Shown here: piece by piece, positions 42,667 through 52,104 of the stretch | How the letters are laid out: the number at the start of each line of letters is the position of its first letter | Position numbering within the stretch: position 1 is the first letter of the stretch | Source: JACZWL01 sp046756445 | GTDB taxonomy: Bacteria > Pseudomonadota > Gammaproteobacteria > Steroidobacterales > Woeseiaceae | Length of the DNA: 61,148 nt | Assembly (NCBI GenBank): GCA_046756445.1 | Contig: JBHHWI010000003.1 | Span: forward strand, 1-61,148 | Reading direction: 5' to 3' | The notes under the pieces: generated by a model | Databases searched by the model: none | What the model was told of the DNA's origin: nothing | The model's input: only the letters and a program-made list of their open reading frames with translations | Translations under genes and position numbers: made by a program

Positions 42667-43905
42667 ATGAGCATCGAGATCACGGTTCCACAACTACCCG
42701 AATCGGTGACCGATGCAACCCTCGTTGCGTGGCACAAGCGGGAAGGCGACACCGTGTCCAGAGACGAGAACCTGGTGGACCTCGAAACGGATAAAGTGGT
42801 TCTCGAAGTGCCGGCGCCGTCCGCCGGTACACTGCAGGAAATCAAGGTATTGGACGGCACGACGGTAACGAGTGGACAGCTGCTGGCGATCCTCACGGAG
42901 GGTGCAGAGGCGAGCGCACAAGCGGCTGGTGATGCGGAACCGGAAGCTGCCGAAGATCCGGTTGCCGAGAAAATCGATACCCCTCCGCCGGCCGGCGCAG
43001 CAAGCTCACACAAGCTGAGCCCGTCCGTGCGGCGCCTGCTGGATGAACACGATCTCGACGCGGCGGTCGTCACCGCCACGGGCAAGGGTGGCCGCATTAC
43101 CAAATCGGACGTCATGAAATACCTCAAGAGTCACGCCGTCGAGAACGTGACGCCGGGTGAAACCCCGATGCCTGTGGGCATCAGCCATGTACCGGCGACG
43201 GCTGCCAGAAACGAACAGCGAGTGCCGATGACGCGCCTGCGTGCGCGCATTGCCGAACGCATGGTAGAAGCGCAGCACAGCGCAGCGATGCTGACGACGT
43301 TCAACGAGATAGACCTGACCAGGGTGATCTCGCTGCGCAAGCGCTACAGGGACTCATTCGAAAAGGAGCACGGCGTGCGGCTCGGCTTCATGTCGTTTTT
43401 CGCCAGGGCGTCGGTTGAGGCGCTCAAGAAGTATCCGGTCGTGAACGCGTCCGTCGAAGGCAACGAAGTCATCTATCACGACTATTACGACATCGGTATC
43501 GCGGTATCGTCCGAGCGCGGATTGATGGTCCCGATACTTCGCGACGTGGACCGGCAGAGCTTCGCCGAAATAGAGAGCAACATTGCGGAACTCGGCAAGA
43601 AAGCCAGGGAGGGCAGGGTGAGCATGGAGGAGTTGACCGGCGGTACTTTCACGATCACCAATGGCGGCATATTCGGGTCCCTCCTGTCCACGCCGATACT
43701 CAATCCTCCACAGAGCGGCATACTGGGCATGCATGCCATCCAGGAACGGCCCATGGCAATAGGCGGCGAAGTGCTCGTTCGTCCGATGATGTATGTCGCA
43801 CTGACGTACGACCACAGGATCATCGATGGCAGGGAAGCCGTTCAGTTCCTTGTCAGCCTGAAGCAATCGCTCGAGGACCCGGGGCGACTGTTGTTACAGG
43901 TGTAG
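42667..43905 (+). CDS. sucB: 2-oxoglutarate dehydrogenase E2 (dihydrolipoyl succinyltransferase)
   Basis: E2 carries the succinyl group on lipoate and transfers it to CoA. The 412-residue protein has one lipoyl domain with the modified lysine K43 in DLETDKVVLEVP, an E3-binding domain (about 112-150, SPSVRRLLDEHDLDA), and the catalytic domain with HRIIDGREAVQF near the C-terminus (His and Asp of the active site). It lies 13 bp after sucA. Confidence 0.96.
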   Translation: MSIEITVPQLPESVTDATLVAWHKREGDTVSRDENLVDLETDKVVLEVPAPSAGTLQEIKVLDGTTVTSGQLLAILTEGAEASAQAAGDAEPEAAEDPVAEKIDTPPPAGAASSHKLSPSVRRLLDEHDLDAAVVTATGKGGRITKSDVMKYLKSHAVENVTPGETPMPVGISHVPATAARNEQRVPMTRLRARIAERMVEAQHSAAMLTTFNEIDLTRVISLRKRYRDSFEKEHGVRLGFMSFFARASVEALKKYPVVNASVEGNEVIYHDYYDIGIAVSSERGLMVPILRDVDRQSFAEIESNIAELGKKAREGRVSMEELTGGTFTITNGGIFGSLLSTPILNPPQSGILGMHAIQERPMAIGGEVLVRPMMYVALTYDHRIIDGREAVQFLVSLKQSLEDPGRLLLQV

Positions 43906-43911
43906 ATCGAC

Positions 43912-45339
43912 GTGAGCAGAAGTTTCGACGTCATCGTAATCGGCGCAGGACCAGCCGGGTATGTCGCCGCGATTCGCGCGAGCCAGCACGGCCTCAGCGT
44001 CGCGTGCATCGATGAGTGGGAGAACACCGACGGCAGCAATGCGTTCGGCGGAACCTGTCTCAATGCCGGGTGCATACCGTCCAAGGCATTGCTCGAATCG
44101 TCAGAGCTGGTTCACCGGGCCGAACACGAGTTCGGCCGGCATGGCATCAAGCTGTCCGGCATCGCCGTGGACCTCTCGGCAATGCAGAAACGGAAGGCCA
44201 CGATTGTCCGGCAATTGACGGCCGGCGTCGCCGGCCTGTTCAAAGCGAACAAAGTCGAAGGACTCGTCGGCCACGGCAGACTGCTTGCCGGCAGACAGGT
44301 AGAGTTCACGTCCGTCACAGGCGACGTCGAAGTACTCGATTCGGGCCATGTCATTCTTGCCTCCGGTTCGTCGCCGATCGAGTTGTCGGTTGCTCCGTTC
44401 GACGGGCAACACATCGTCGATTCCTGGGGCGCCCTCGAATTCTCGGAAATCCCCGACTCGCTCGGCGTCGTCGGCGCAGGCGCAATCGGTCTGGAACTGG
44501 GCAGCGTGTGGAACCGGCTGGGATCGGATGTCGTTATTCTCGAGGCAATGGACGATTTCCTGTTCATGGCCGACAGAGAACTCGCCAAAGATGCGGAGCG
44601 GCACTTCAGGAAACAGGGAATAAAGATTCACCTCGGTGCGAAAGTAACATCGGCAAAAGTCTCGAAGGCCGGCGTTGCGGTGGAATACCAGGACGAATCC
44701 GGCAAGCAAAAGCTGAAGGTCGACAAGCTGGTCGTGGCCGTCGGCCGCAGGCCGTTCACGGACGGCCTGTTTGCCGAAGACGCCGGCGTTCTGACCGACG
44801 AGAGCGGATTCATCGAGGTCGATGAACAGTGTCGCACCGGCGTCAGGGGCGTATACGCCATCGGTGATTGCGTAAGGGGCCCGATGCTGGCCCACAAGGG
44901 CTCCGAAGAAGGCGTAATGGCCGCCGATCTCATCGCCGGTGAAATCGCGGAATTCAATTACGGTGTCGTGCCTTCCGTCATCTACACGGCGCCGGAGATC
45001 GCCTGGGTGGGCAAGACCGAAGAGGAAGCCGAAGCGACCGGCCGGCCGTACAAGACCGGCACCTTTCCCTTTGCTGCAAGCGGCAGGGCGAAGGCGATGG
45101 AGCAGACAGCGGGCATGGTGAAGATCGTGTCGGCGGCGGACGACGACGAAATCCTGGGCGTCCACATCGTCGGCCCCATGGCTGGTGAGCTGATCGCCGA
45201 GGCGGTTCTGGCGATGGAATTCTCGGCCAGCACGGAAGACCTGCAACGCACCATACATGCACACCCGAGCCTGGCCGAAGCGATGCATGAAGCCTCGCTG
45301 GCGGTCGACAAGCGTGCCTTGAACTACCCCAACAAGTAA
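43912..45339 (+). CDS. lpd: Dihydrolipoyl dehydrogenase (E3)
   Basis: E3 reoxidises lipoate with NAD. The 475-residue flavoprotein has the FAD motif VIVIGAGPAGYVAA, the redox disulfide C49/C54 in GGTCLNAGCIPSK, an NAD motif VGAGAIGLELG, and the C-terminal HAHPSLAE with the active-site His-Glu pair. Start is a GTG 6 bp after sucB. It closes the operon and ends at a strong hairpin. Confidence 0.96.
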   Translation: MSRSFDVIVIGAGPAGYVAAIRASQHGLSVACIDEWENTDGSNAFGGTCLNAGCIPSKALLESSELVHRAEHEFGRHGIKLSGIAVDLSAMQKRKATIVRQLTAGVAGLFKANKVEGLVGHGRLLAGRQVEFTSVTGDVEVLDSGHVILASGSSPIELSVAPFDGQHIVDSWGALEFSEIPDSLGVVGAGAIGLELGSVWNRLGSDVVILEAMDDFLFMADRELAKDAERHFRKQGIKIHLGAKVTSAKVSKAGVAVEYQDESGKQKLKVDKLVVAVGRRPFTDGLFAEDAGVLTDESGFIEVDEQCRTGVRGVYAIGDCVRGPMLAHKGSEEGVMAADLIAGEIAEFNYGVVPSVIYTAPEIAWVGKTEEEAEATGRPYKTGTFPFAASGRAKAMEQTAGMVKIVSAADDDEILGVHIVGPMAGELIAEAVLAMEFSASTEDLQRTIHAHPSLAEAMHEASLAVDKRALNYPNK

Positions 45340-45387
45340 AAAGGGGTCAGAGCCCTTTTTGAGAAAAAGGGCTCTGACCCCTTTTTT
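45338..45387. terminator. Long bidirectional terminator / REP-like hairpin
   Basis: A 23-bp perfect stem with a 3-nt GAG loop lies between the convergent lpd and relA genes. The core is GGGGTCAGAGCCC, bounded by A and T runs on both sides, so U-tracts are made on either strand. It can end both transcripts. The perfect repeat and the GGGTCAGAGCCC core are also like REP/MITE elements dispersed by REP-associated transposases; no transposase is near. Confidence 0.85.
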
Positions 45388-45389
45388 GC

Positions 45390-47522
45390 CTAATTCCTGC
45401 GGCGCACCGAGGTCACGTTGGGCACCTGTTCGAGCCGGCTGATGACGCGGCTCAATGACGGCAGGCCCGGTACTTCGACACTGAGCTCCATGATGGCCTG
45501 CATCTTGCTCTTGTCCGACCTGGTTTGCAGGTCCACCACGTTGATATTCTCGTCTGCGAGAACGCTGCTGATGTCGCGCAGCAGTCCCTGTCTGTCGTAC
45601 GCGTACAGGGCCAGGTCAGCAGGGTAGCTCGCGTGCTCCGAGGCGCCCCAGTCGACCTCTATTACTCGATCCGGATGTCGCGCATGCAGGCTGAGGAAAT
45701 TGCCGCAGTCCTGGCGATGAATGCTGACGCCTCGACCCTGCGTGATGTAACCCACGATGGTCTCGGGCGGCACCGGTCGACAGCACTTTGCGAACGTCGA
45801 CAGCAGGTCGCCGACGCCGCTGATCGCGGTCTGACTGCTCTTTGCTCCGCGTGCCTTTCTCTGCCGCCGCTTCTTCAGGATCTCCGGTGAGCCGTCGCGG
45901 CGCAGATTCTGCAGCGCAGATGCGATTGAAGCAGACGTAATATCCCCGGCGCCCAGCGCGACGCAAAGTGCATCGCTGTCTTTGAATTTGAGCCGTTTCG
46001 CAAGGTCATTTGCCGAAAAGTCACGCACGTTCAGTCGAGCCAGTTCGCGGTCGATCATCTCGCGGCCCTGACGCCGGTTCTGATCCTTGTCCTGCCGCCT
46101 GAACCATGACCTGACCTTGGTGCGGCTGCGTGCTGCCGCCAGGTAGCCGAGTTGCGGGTTCATCCAGTCGCGGCTGGGTTTCGGCTGGCCCGCCGTGATA
46201 ATTTCGATCTTGTCGCCGTTTTGAACCTTGTACGTCAGGGGCACGATCCGGCCGTTGACCTTGGCACCGCGACATCGATGGCCCACCTGTGTATGTACGT
46301 GATAGGCAAAGTCGAGCGGGGTCGCGCCGGCAGGCATTTCCACGACATCGCCTTTCGGACTGATGGCATACACACGATCCTCGAAGACATCGTCGCGAAT
46401 CTGGTCCAGGAGATCGCCATCCTGATCTGTCGGCTCCAGTAGGTGACGAAGAAAGCGGATTTTCTCATCGAATGCAGCCGCCGGCGGACGGCCCTCCTTA
46501 TAGCGCCAGTGCGCGGCAACGCCGAGTTCCGCCTGCCGGTGCATGTCGGGCGTGCGAATCTGCACCTCGACGGTGCGGCCTTCGGGGCCGATCACGGCCG
46601 TATGCAGTGACTGGTAATTGTTCTCCTTGGGATTCGCGATGTAGTCGTCGAATTCGCCGGGCAGGTACGACCACAGATTGTGGACGATGCCGAGCGCCGC
46701 ATAACATTCGCTGACATCGTTGACGAGCAGGCGCACCGCGCGCGCATCGAAAATATGCTCCAGGCCGGATCCTTTGCGCTGCATTTTTCGCCATATGCTG
46801 AATATGTGCTTTGGACGGCCGCTGATATCGGCCCTGATGCCCGCCTTCGCGAGTTCGCTTTCAAGCTTTGACTTCACGTCTTCGATGAATGACTCTCGTT
46901 CCCTGCGTGTTTCCTTCAGCGTTCCTGCGATCTTCCGGTAAGTATCGGGTTCGAGATACCGGAACGCCAAGTCCTCCAGTTCCCACTTGAGCTGCCATAC
47001 GCCGAGCCTGCTTGCCAGCGGCGCGTAGATCTCGGTTGTTTCGATCGCGAGCGCGTGCCTTTCGTCCTCGGGAGCATTCTTGGCGCAGCGTAACCGGTAC
47101 AGTTGCTCGGCGATTCTTACGAGTACCAGCCGCACGTCGGACACGACTGCCAGCAGCATTTTTCGCAGCGCTTCGGACTGCTGCACGGCGAGCGCCTCCC
47201 CGGGCTGCCAATTCGGCGGCAAACTGAAGCTGCCGAGTTGCACCAGACCATGGACGATGCCGGCGAGCTCCCCGATCTCGCTGGCCTCCAGGGCCTTGGC
47301 CGTGAGCAAACCGTCCCGAAGAAGCGGGTAGGCATGAACCGCGGCGATTACGGACGGGGAAAGCCCGAGACTTGCTACGACTTCGGCGATCTCCCGGCCT
47401 TCCCGGCACCTCGCCCTGGTCTCTTCCTGCGTGCCGAGCGAGGCGAGCAGCCCTCTGGCAGCCTCCACGAGCCGCCCGGAGTCCTCGCTGTCCTGCCGGT
47501 TTTCGAGCTTGGAAGTGACCAT
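45390..47522 (-). CDS. relA: GTP pyrophosphokinase RelA (synthetase only)
   Basis: RelA makes (p)ppGpp on starved ribosomes. The 710-residue protein has a degenerate N-terminal hydrolase domain without the HD pair, a synthetase domain with EFDD at 290-293 (the EXDD form of monofunctional RelA, not RXKD), and YQSLHTAV. A TGS domain (about 395-455) and a C-terminal ACT domain follow. It is therefore a synthetase and not a SpoT-like enzyme. No clear ribosome-binding site lies before the ATG. It is convergent with lpd across the hairpin. Confidence 0.94.
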   Translation of the reverse strand: MVTSKLENRQDSEDSGRLVEAARGLLASLGTQEETRARCREGREIAEVVASLGLSPSVIAAVHAYPLLRDGLLTAKALEASEIGELAGIVHGLVQLGSFSLPPNWQPGEALAVQQSEALRKMLLAVVSDVRLVLVRIAEQLYRLRCAKNAPEDERHALAIETTEIYAPLASRLGVWQLKWELEDLAFRYLEPDTYRKIAGTLKETRRERESFIEDVKSKLESELAKAGIRADISGRPKHIFSIWRKMQRKGSGLEHIFDARAVRLLVNDVSECYAALGIVHNLWSYLPGEFDDYIANPKENNYQSLHTAVIGPEGRTVEVQIRTPDMHRQAELGVAAHWRYKEGRPPAAAFDEKIRFLRHLLEPTDQDGDLLDQIRDDVFEDRVYAISPKGDVVEMPAGATPLDFAYHVHTQVGHRCRGAKVNGRIVPLTYKVQNGDKIEIITAGQPKPSRDWMNPQLGYLAAARSRTKVRSWFRRQDKDQNRRQGREMIDRELARLNVRDFSANDLAKRLKFKDSDALCVALGAGDITSASIASALQNLRRDGSPEILKKRRQRKARGAKSSQTAISGVGDLLSTFAKCCRPVPPETIVGYITQGRGVSIHRQDCGNFLSLHARHPDRVIEVDWGASEHASYPADLALYAYDRQGLLRDISSVLADENINVVDLQTRSDKSKMQAIMELSVEVPGLPSLSRVISRLEQVPNVTSVRRRN

Positions 47523-47632
47523 TCGGCGCTGTTTCAGTGGTGTGCGGGGTTCGGAGAACCGTTATCATACGCCCTGTTTTCGGGCCGTGACCCATCGGTT
47601 CGCAACATTATCTTGGGCACCCGCAAAGGCAT

Positions 47633-48376
47633 ATGGCAGGACACAGTAAATGGGCGAATATCCAGCACCGCAAGGGTGCGCAGGATAAGAAGCGCGGCAA
47701 GCTGTTCAGCAAACTCATCAGGGAGATAACCGTCGCCGCGCGCATCGGCGGCGCGGACATTGCCGCCAACCCGAGATTGCGCCTTGCGGTCGACAAAGCC
47801 AGGGCACAGAGTATGCCCAAGGACAATATCGACCGGGCTGTCAGGCGCGGTGCCGGAGAACTGGACGGTGTCGACTATCAGGAAATCCGTTACGAAGGCT
47901 ATGGACCGGGAGGAACTGCCGTCATGGTCGATTGCATGACCGATAATCGAAATCGAACGGTTGCGGCCGTCCGCCACGCTTTTACGAAATTCGGTGGCAA
48001 GCTCGGCGCCGACGGCTCCGTGAGCTATCTTTTCAACCACGTCGGCCTCCTGACGTATCCGGCCGGAAGCGACGAGGACACCATTATGGAAGCGGCGATC
48101 GAGTCGGGCGCCGAGGACGTCGTCGTAGATGAAGACTCGTCGATAGAGGTCTTGACAGACCCGGCGGATTTCGAGTCGGTGAGGGACTCCATGCGTGAAG
48201 CCGGATTGACGCCTGAAATCGCCGAACTGACGATGCGGGCCTCGACCAACGCCGAACTGGAATTGCAGGAAGCGGGCTCAATGATCAAGATGCTGGAGAT
48301 GCTCGAGGATATCGATGACGTACAGAACGTCTATAGCAACGCCGACATCAGTGACGACATACTGGCCCGGTTATGA
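47633..48376 (+). CDS. yebC: YebC/PmpR-family translation/transcription factor
   Basis: The 247-residue protein starts MAGHSKWANIQHRKGAQDKKR, the family signature, and keeps the three-domain YebC fold with the acidic C-terminal part. Members were called transcriptional regulators; recent work on relatives links them to translation of proline-rich stretches. It lies in the usual place before ruvC. A TATCAT at about 47565 is a possible -10. Its stop overlaps the ruvC start. Confidence 0.95.
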   Translation: MAGHSKWANIQHRKGAQDKKRGKLFSKLIREITVAARIGGADIAANPRLRLAVDKARAQSMPKDNIDRAVRRGAGELDGVDYQEIRYEGYGPGGTAVMVDCMTDNRNRTVAAVRHAFTKFGGKLGADGSVSYLFNHVGLLTYPAGSDEDTIMEAAIESGAEDVVVDEDSSIEVLTDPADFESVRDSMREAGLTPEIAELTMRASTNAELELQEAGSMIKMLEMLEDIDDVQNVYSNADISDDILARL

Positions 48377-48897
48377 TGGCTGAGAAGCTGAGAATACTCG
48401 GTATCGATCCGGGATCCCGGCTGACCGGATTCGGCGTGCTGGACTTCGAGGCCGATAACCCAACCTACGTTGCGAGTGGCACCGTGCAAAGCACCGATGG
48501 TGATTTTCCGGACCGACTCAAGCTGATCTTCGATTCCGTCAGCCGGATCGTCACGCAGTACCAGCCCGATGTCGTTGCCATCGAAAGTGTATTTGTTCAT
48601 CGGAATGCCGGCAGCGCGCTGAAGCTGGGACATGCCCGTTCGGCCGCTTTGTGCGCGACATTCGAATCGAACGTCGAGGTCTTCGAATATGCGCCACGTG
48701 AAATCAAGCAGGCGGTCGTCGGCAACGGTTCGGCGACCAAGGACCAGGTCCAGCATATGGTGGTATCGATTCTGCAACTGGACGGGGAACCGTCTTTCGA
48801 TGCGGCCGATGCCCTGGCAACAGCACTCTGCCACGGGCACCAGCGACGGCTGAACGCCCGGCTTTCAGGCAGGTCCGCAATCGCAGGAATGCAATGA
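48373..48897 (+). CDS. ruvC: Holliday junction resolvase RuvC
   Basis: RuvC cleaves Holliday junctions with RuvAB. The 174-residue protein has the RNase H-like fold and the acidic active-site residues: aspartate in LGIDPGSR, glutamate in AIESVFVH, and the late aspartates in DAADALATALCH. The ATG overlaps yebC's stop (ATGA) and is followed by a second in-frame ATG. Next is ruvA, again with a 4-bp overlap. Confidence 0.96.
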   Translation: MMAEKLRILGIDPGSRLTGFGVLDFEADNPTYVASGTVQSTDGDFPDRLKLIFDSVSRIVTQYQPDVVAIESVFVHRNAGSALKLGHARSAALCATFESNVEVFEYAPREIKQAVVGNGSATKDQVQHMVVSILQLDGEPSFDAADALATALCHGHQRRLNARLSGRSAIAGMQ

Positions 48898-49484
48898 TCG
48901 GCGCTCTTCGCGGCCGCCTTGCGCACAAGCAGCCACCGCAGATCATCCTCGAATGCGGTGGCGTCGGCTATGAGATCGAGACGCCGATGTCTACCTTTCT
49001 CGAGTTGCCCGAAACCGGATCCGAGGTATTTCTCCACACCCATCTCGTCGTGCGCGAAGACGCGCAGACCCTGTTCGGCTTTTCCACGGTGGAGGAGAAG
49101 TCGCTGTTCCGGTCGCTGCTGAAAATCAGCGGTGTGGGCGCCAAGATGGGGCTTGCGATTCTTTCCGGAATGACCGTTACCGATTTCCGTCGCTGCGTCG
49201 AGCACGAGGACACGGCCATGCTGGTCAAGATACCCGGCGTCGGCAAGAAGACCGCCGAACGCCTGATCATCGAGATGCGCGACCGGATCGACAAGACCTT
49301 CCCCGGCCTTGAACGCGGCAAGTCCGGGACGACGCGCTCCGACCCGCGGAACGAGGCATTCGATGCCCTGGTGTCACTGGGGTATCGGGCAAGCGAGATC
49401 AAGCGGCTGTTTGCCCGGCTGGACACGGTGGAAAAATCCGCCGAGGACATCATCCGGCTCGCGCTGCGGCAGGCGGCAAGCTAG
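48894..49484 (+). CDS. ruvA: Holliday junction branch migration protein RuvA
   Basis: RuvA binds the four-way junction as a tetramer and loads RuvB. The 196-residue protein starts MIGALRGRL. It has the OB-fold N-terminal domain, helix-hairpin-helix repeats (ISGVGAKMGLAIL and IPGVGKKTAERL) and a C-terminal RuvB-binding domain (FDALVSLGYRASEI). Complete. Confidence 0.96.
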   Translation: MIGALRGRLAHKQPPQIILECGGVGYEIETPMSTFLELPETGSEVFLHTHLVVREDAQTLFGFSTVEEKSLFRSLLKISGVGAKMGLAILSGMTVTDFRRCVEHEDTAMLVKIPGVGKKTAERLIIEMRDRIDKTFPGLERGKSGTTRSDPRNEAFDALVSLGYRASEIKRLFARLDTVEKSAEDIIRLALRQAAS

Positions 49485-49487
49485 ATC

Positions 49488-50534
49488 ATGGCCAGCATAG
49501 AGCACGAACGCCTGACGAGCGCCGCGCCGCGCGCCGAGGACAAGGCTTTCGACCGGGCGATTCGGCCGAAGATGCTGACAGAGTACGTCGGACAGCCCAC
49601 CGTCAAACAGCAGATGGCGATCTTCATTACGGCCGCCCGCAATCGTGAAGAAGCGCTCGATCACGTGCTGATCTTCGGGCCGCCGGGTCTCGGCAAGACG
49701 ACCCTGGCTCACATCGTCGCCAATGAGATGAAGGTCAACCTCAGGCAGACTGCCGGCCCCGTCCTCGAACGGCCGGGCGACCTTGCGGCGATTCTCACCA
49801 ACCTCGAGCCGAACGATGTGCTGTTTGTCGACGAGATCCACAGGCTGAGCCCGGTGGTCGAGGAAGTGCTTTACCCGGCCATGGAGGACTTCCAACTGGA
49901 TATCATGATCGGCGAAGGCCCCGCAGCCCGGTCCATCAAGCTCGATCTGCCGCCGTTTACGCTGGTCGGCGCGACCACTCGCGCGGGCTTGCTGACGTCG
50001 CCACTTCGCGATCGTTTCGGCATCGTCCAGCGCCTCGAGTTCTATACGACCGATGAACTCAAGGCCATCGCCAATCGCTCCGCAGGGATTCTGGATCTGC
50101 CCATCGAACCTCACGGTGCCCAGCAAATCGCTCGACGCGCGCGCGGCACGCCCAGGGTGGTCAACCGGTTGCTGCGGCGAGTCCGTGACTTCGCGGAGGT
50201 ACAGGCTGACGGCGTCGTGACAGAGCAGGTCGCCGTCAGTGCAATGGACATGCTCGAAGTCGATCCGAACGGATTCGACGCCATGGACAGGCGCCTGCTG
50301 CAGACGATCATAGAGAAGTTCGACGGTGGCCCGGTCGGCATCGAGAGCCTTTCCGCCGCGGTCGGCGAGGAGCGGGGAACCATAGAAGACGTGCTGGAGC
50401 CCTATTTGATACAGCAGGGATTCATGATGCGAACGGCCCGCGGGCGCGTTGCGACCCGTAACGCATACCTGCATTTCGGCCTGGAGCCACCGATGCGCGA
50501 TGTGGCGCCCGAGTTACCCCTTTTTGACAAATAG
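49488..50534 (+). CDS. ruvB: Holliday junction branch migration helicase RuvB
   Basis: RuvB is the AAA+ motor of branch migration. The 348-residue protein has Walker A GPPGLGKTTLAHI, Walker B FVDEIHRL, sensor 1 GATTRAGLL and a C-terminal winged helix (QGFMMRTARGRVAT). It follows ruvA by 3 bp. All key residues seem present. Confidence 0.97.
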   Translation: MASIEHERLTSAAPRAEDKAFDRAIRPKMLTEYVGQPTVKQQMAIFITAARNREEALDHVLIFGPPGLGKTTLAHIVANEMKVNLRQTAGPVLERPGDLAAILTNLEPNDVLFVDEIHRLSPVVEEVLYPAMEDFQLDIMIGEGPAARSIKLDLPPFTLVGATTRAGLLTSPLRDRFGIVQRLEFYTTDELKAIANRSAGILDLPIEPHGAQQIARRARGTPRVVNRLLRRVRDFAEVQADGVVTEQVAVSAMDMLEVDPNGFDAMDRRLLQTIIEKFDGGPVGIESLSAAVGEERGTIEDVLEPYLIQQGFMMRTARGRVATRNAYLHFGLEPPMRDVAPELPLFDK

Positions 50535-50537
50535 CCG

Positions 50538-50963
50538 GTGGACACGAAGACCCGTCAACAACCCTTCGCGTGGCCCGTGCGCGTCTATTACGAAGACACC
50601 GACGCACAGGGACTCGTCTATTACGCTAACTATTTCAAGTTCATGGAGCGTGCGAGGACCGAGTGGATACGCTCGCTCGGTGTCGAGCAGGATGACCTCA
50701 TGCACAATGAACGCCGGGTCTTCGTCGTTGTCGACACAAAGGCAGAATTTATCGAGCCGGCCCGCTTCAATGATCAACTGCTGGTGACCGCCAGCCTGGC
50801 AAAGCTGACGCGCGCCAGTTTCTTGATTGAACAGAACATTTTCCGTAGCTCACTTGGCGGCACGCTGTTGTGCCGGGGCACTATTCGGGCGGCATTGCTG
50901 AATGTGGACACACTGAAGCCCGTGCGGGTGCCCACGTCACTTTTTGAAGGATCCCAATCATGA
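50538..50963 (+). CDS. ybgC: Tol-Pal-associated acyl-CoA thioesterase YbgC
   Basis: The 141-residue protein has the hot-dog fold signature YYEDTDAQGLVYYANYFKFMERARTEW with the catalytic aspartate. It hydrolyses short acyl-CoA thioesters and is a conserved first gene of tol-pal operons. Start is a GTG. It follows ruvB by 3 bp and overlaps tolQ by 4 bp. Confidence 0.94.
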   Translation: MDTKTRQQPFAWPVRVYYEDTDAQGLVYYANYFKFMERARTEWIRSLGVEQDDLMHNERRVFVVVDTKAEFIEPARFNDQLLVTASLAKLTRASFLIEQNIFRSSLGGTLLCRGTIRAALLNVDTLKPVRVPTSLFEGSQS

Positions 50964-51646
50964 CCACCGACATGTCGTTCCTGAGCCTTGTCATGGGCGC
51001 CAGTTTCGCCGTACAGGCCGTTCTGGTCATTCTTCTGGCCGCTTCCCTCGTATCCTGGAGCATCATATTCACCAAGCGCCGCCTGATTCGAAGCACGAAA
51101 TCCGCCTCGGATGACTTCGAAGCCAGCTTCTGGTCGGGCGGCGACCTGAATACGCTTTACCGCAGCGCCAAGAGGGAGCAAGGCGGCAGTTTCGGCATGG
51201 CCAGCATTTTCGAGTCGGGATTTCGCGAATTCAACCGCATCTCTCAACAGGGCGGCGTCGATCCCGACAAGATGGTCGACGAATGCCGAAGGGCAATGCG
51301 GGTCGCACAGATACGCGAGGTGGACCGACTCGAGCAAAGCCTGGCAACGCTTGCGACTATCGGTTCGACAAGCCCTTACGTCGGCCTGTTCGGTACCGTC
51401 TGGGGAATCATGAACTCCTTCCGCGCGCTTGGAAACGTACAGTCGGCGACCCTTGCAATGGTCGCCCCGGGCATCGCCGAGGCGCTGGTTGCGACCGCGA
51501 TGGGGCTGTTCGCCGCCATACCGGCGGTCATCGCCTACAACCGCTACGCGGACAAGGTAGTGCGGCTTGAAATCCGGTATGACGGATTCATGGAAGAGTT
51601 CTCCAGCATATTGCAGCGGCATTCCCGTGCGCAGACAGGAGGATGA
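50960..51646 (+). CDS. tolQ: Tol-Pal system protein TolQ
   Basis: TolQ is the ExbB-like part of the proton-driven TolQR motor in the inner membrane. The 228-residue protein has three helices and the conserved LATIGSTSPYVGLFGTVWGIMNSF segment. It works with TolR and TolA to constrict the outer membrane at division. The ATG overlaps the ybgC stop. Confidence 0.96.
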   Translation: MTTDMSFLSLVMGASFAVQAVLVILLAASLVSWSIIFTKRRLIRSTKSASDDFEASFWSGGDLNTLYRSAKREQGGSFGMASIFESGFREFNRISQQGGVDPDKMVDECRRAMRVAQIREVDRLEQSLATLATIGSTSPYVGLFGTVWGIMNSFRALGNVQSATLAMVAPGIAEALVATAMGLFAAIPAVIAYNRYADKVVRLEIRYDGFMEEFSSILQRHSRAQTGG

Positions 51647-51647
51647 C

Positions 51648-52091
51648 ATGTCCACGCCGATGCAAAAGCGAAAACTGATGGGCGAGATCAACGTCGTGCC
51701 TTATATCGACGTCATGCTGGTGCTTCTCATAATCTTCATGGTGACCGCGCCATTATTGACGCAAGGGGTCAAAGTCGAGCTACCGAAGGCGGGCGCTGAA
51801 CCGATCGATGATGTACCGAATCACCTGCCACTGGTGCTGAGCGTCGACGCCGACGGGAATCTGTACATCAACGTCGGTGACGACGAGGAACAGCCGGCAA
51901 ACGCAAAAGAGATCGTCGCAAGAACGGCGGCAGTCCTGCGTAACCGTCCGGACACGCCCGTCCTGGTCAAGGCCGACAGGGCGGTCGCTTATGGCAACGT
52001 CGTCGGCGCAATGGTGCTCCTGCAACAGGGCGGTGCTGACAAGGTCGGTTTCGTAACCGACCCGCTGGACAGCTACCCGGTTCCGGAGTAA
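51648..52091 (+). CDS. tolR: Tol-Pal system protein TolR
   Basis: The 147-residue protein has one N-terminal helix with the protonated aspartate in VPYIDVMLVLLIIFMV, and an ExbD-like periplasmic domain (KADRAVAYGNVVGAM). It pairs with TolQ. The ATG after AGGAGGATGAC is the start; the frame extends upstream inside tolQ. Confidence 0.96.
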   Translation: MSTPMQKRKLMGEINVVPYIDVMLVLLIIFMVTAPLLTQGVKVELPKAGAEPIDDVPNHLPLVLSVDADGNLYINVGDDEEQPANAKEIVARTAAVLRNRPDTPVLVKADRAVAYGNVVGAMVLLQQGGADKVGFVTDPLDSYPVPE

Positions 52092-52104
52092 ACGGCGAGC
52101 TGCA

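Noticed and set aside
40626..43127. 833-codon open frame antisense to sucA and sucB
   Set aside because: It spans two real genes in the opposite direction and has no domain; long antisense frames are expected at this GC content.
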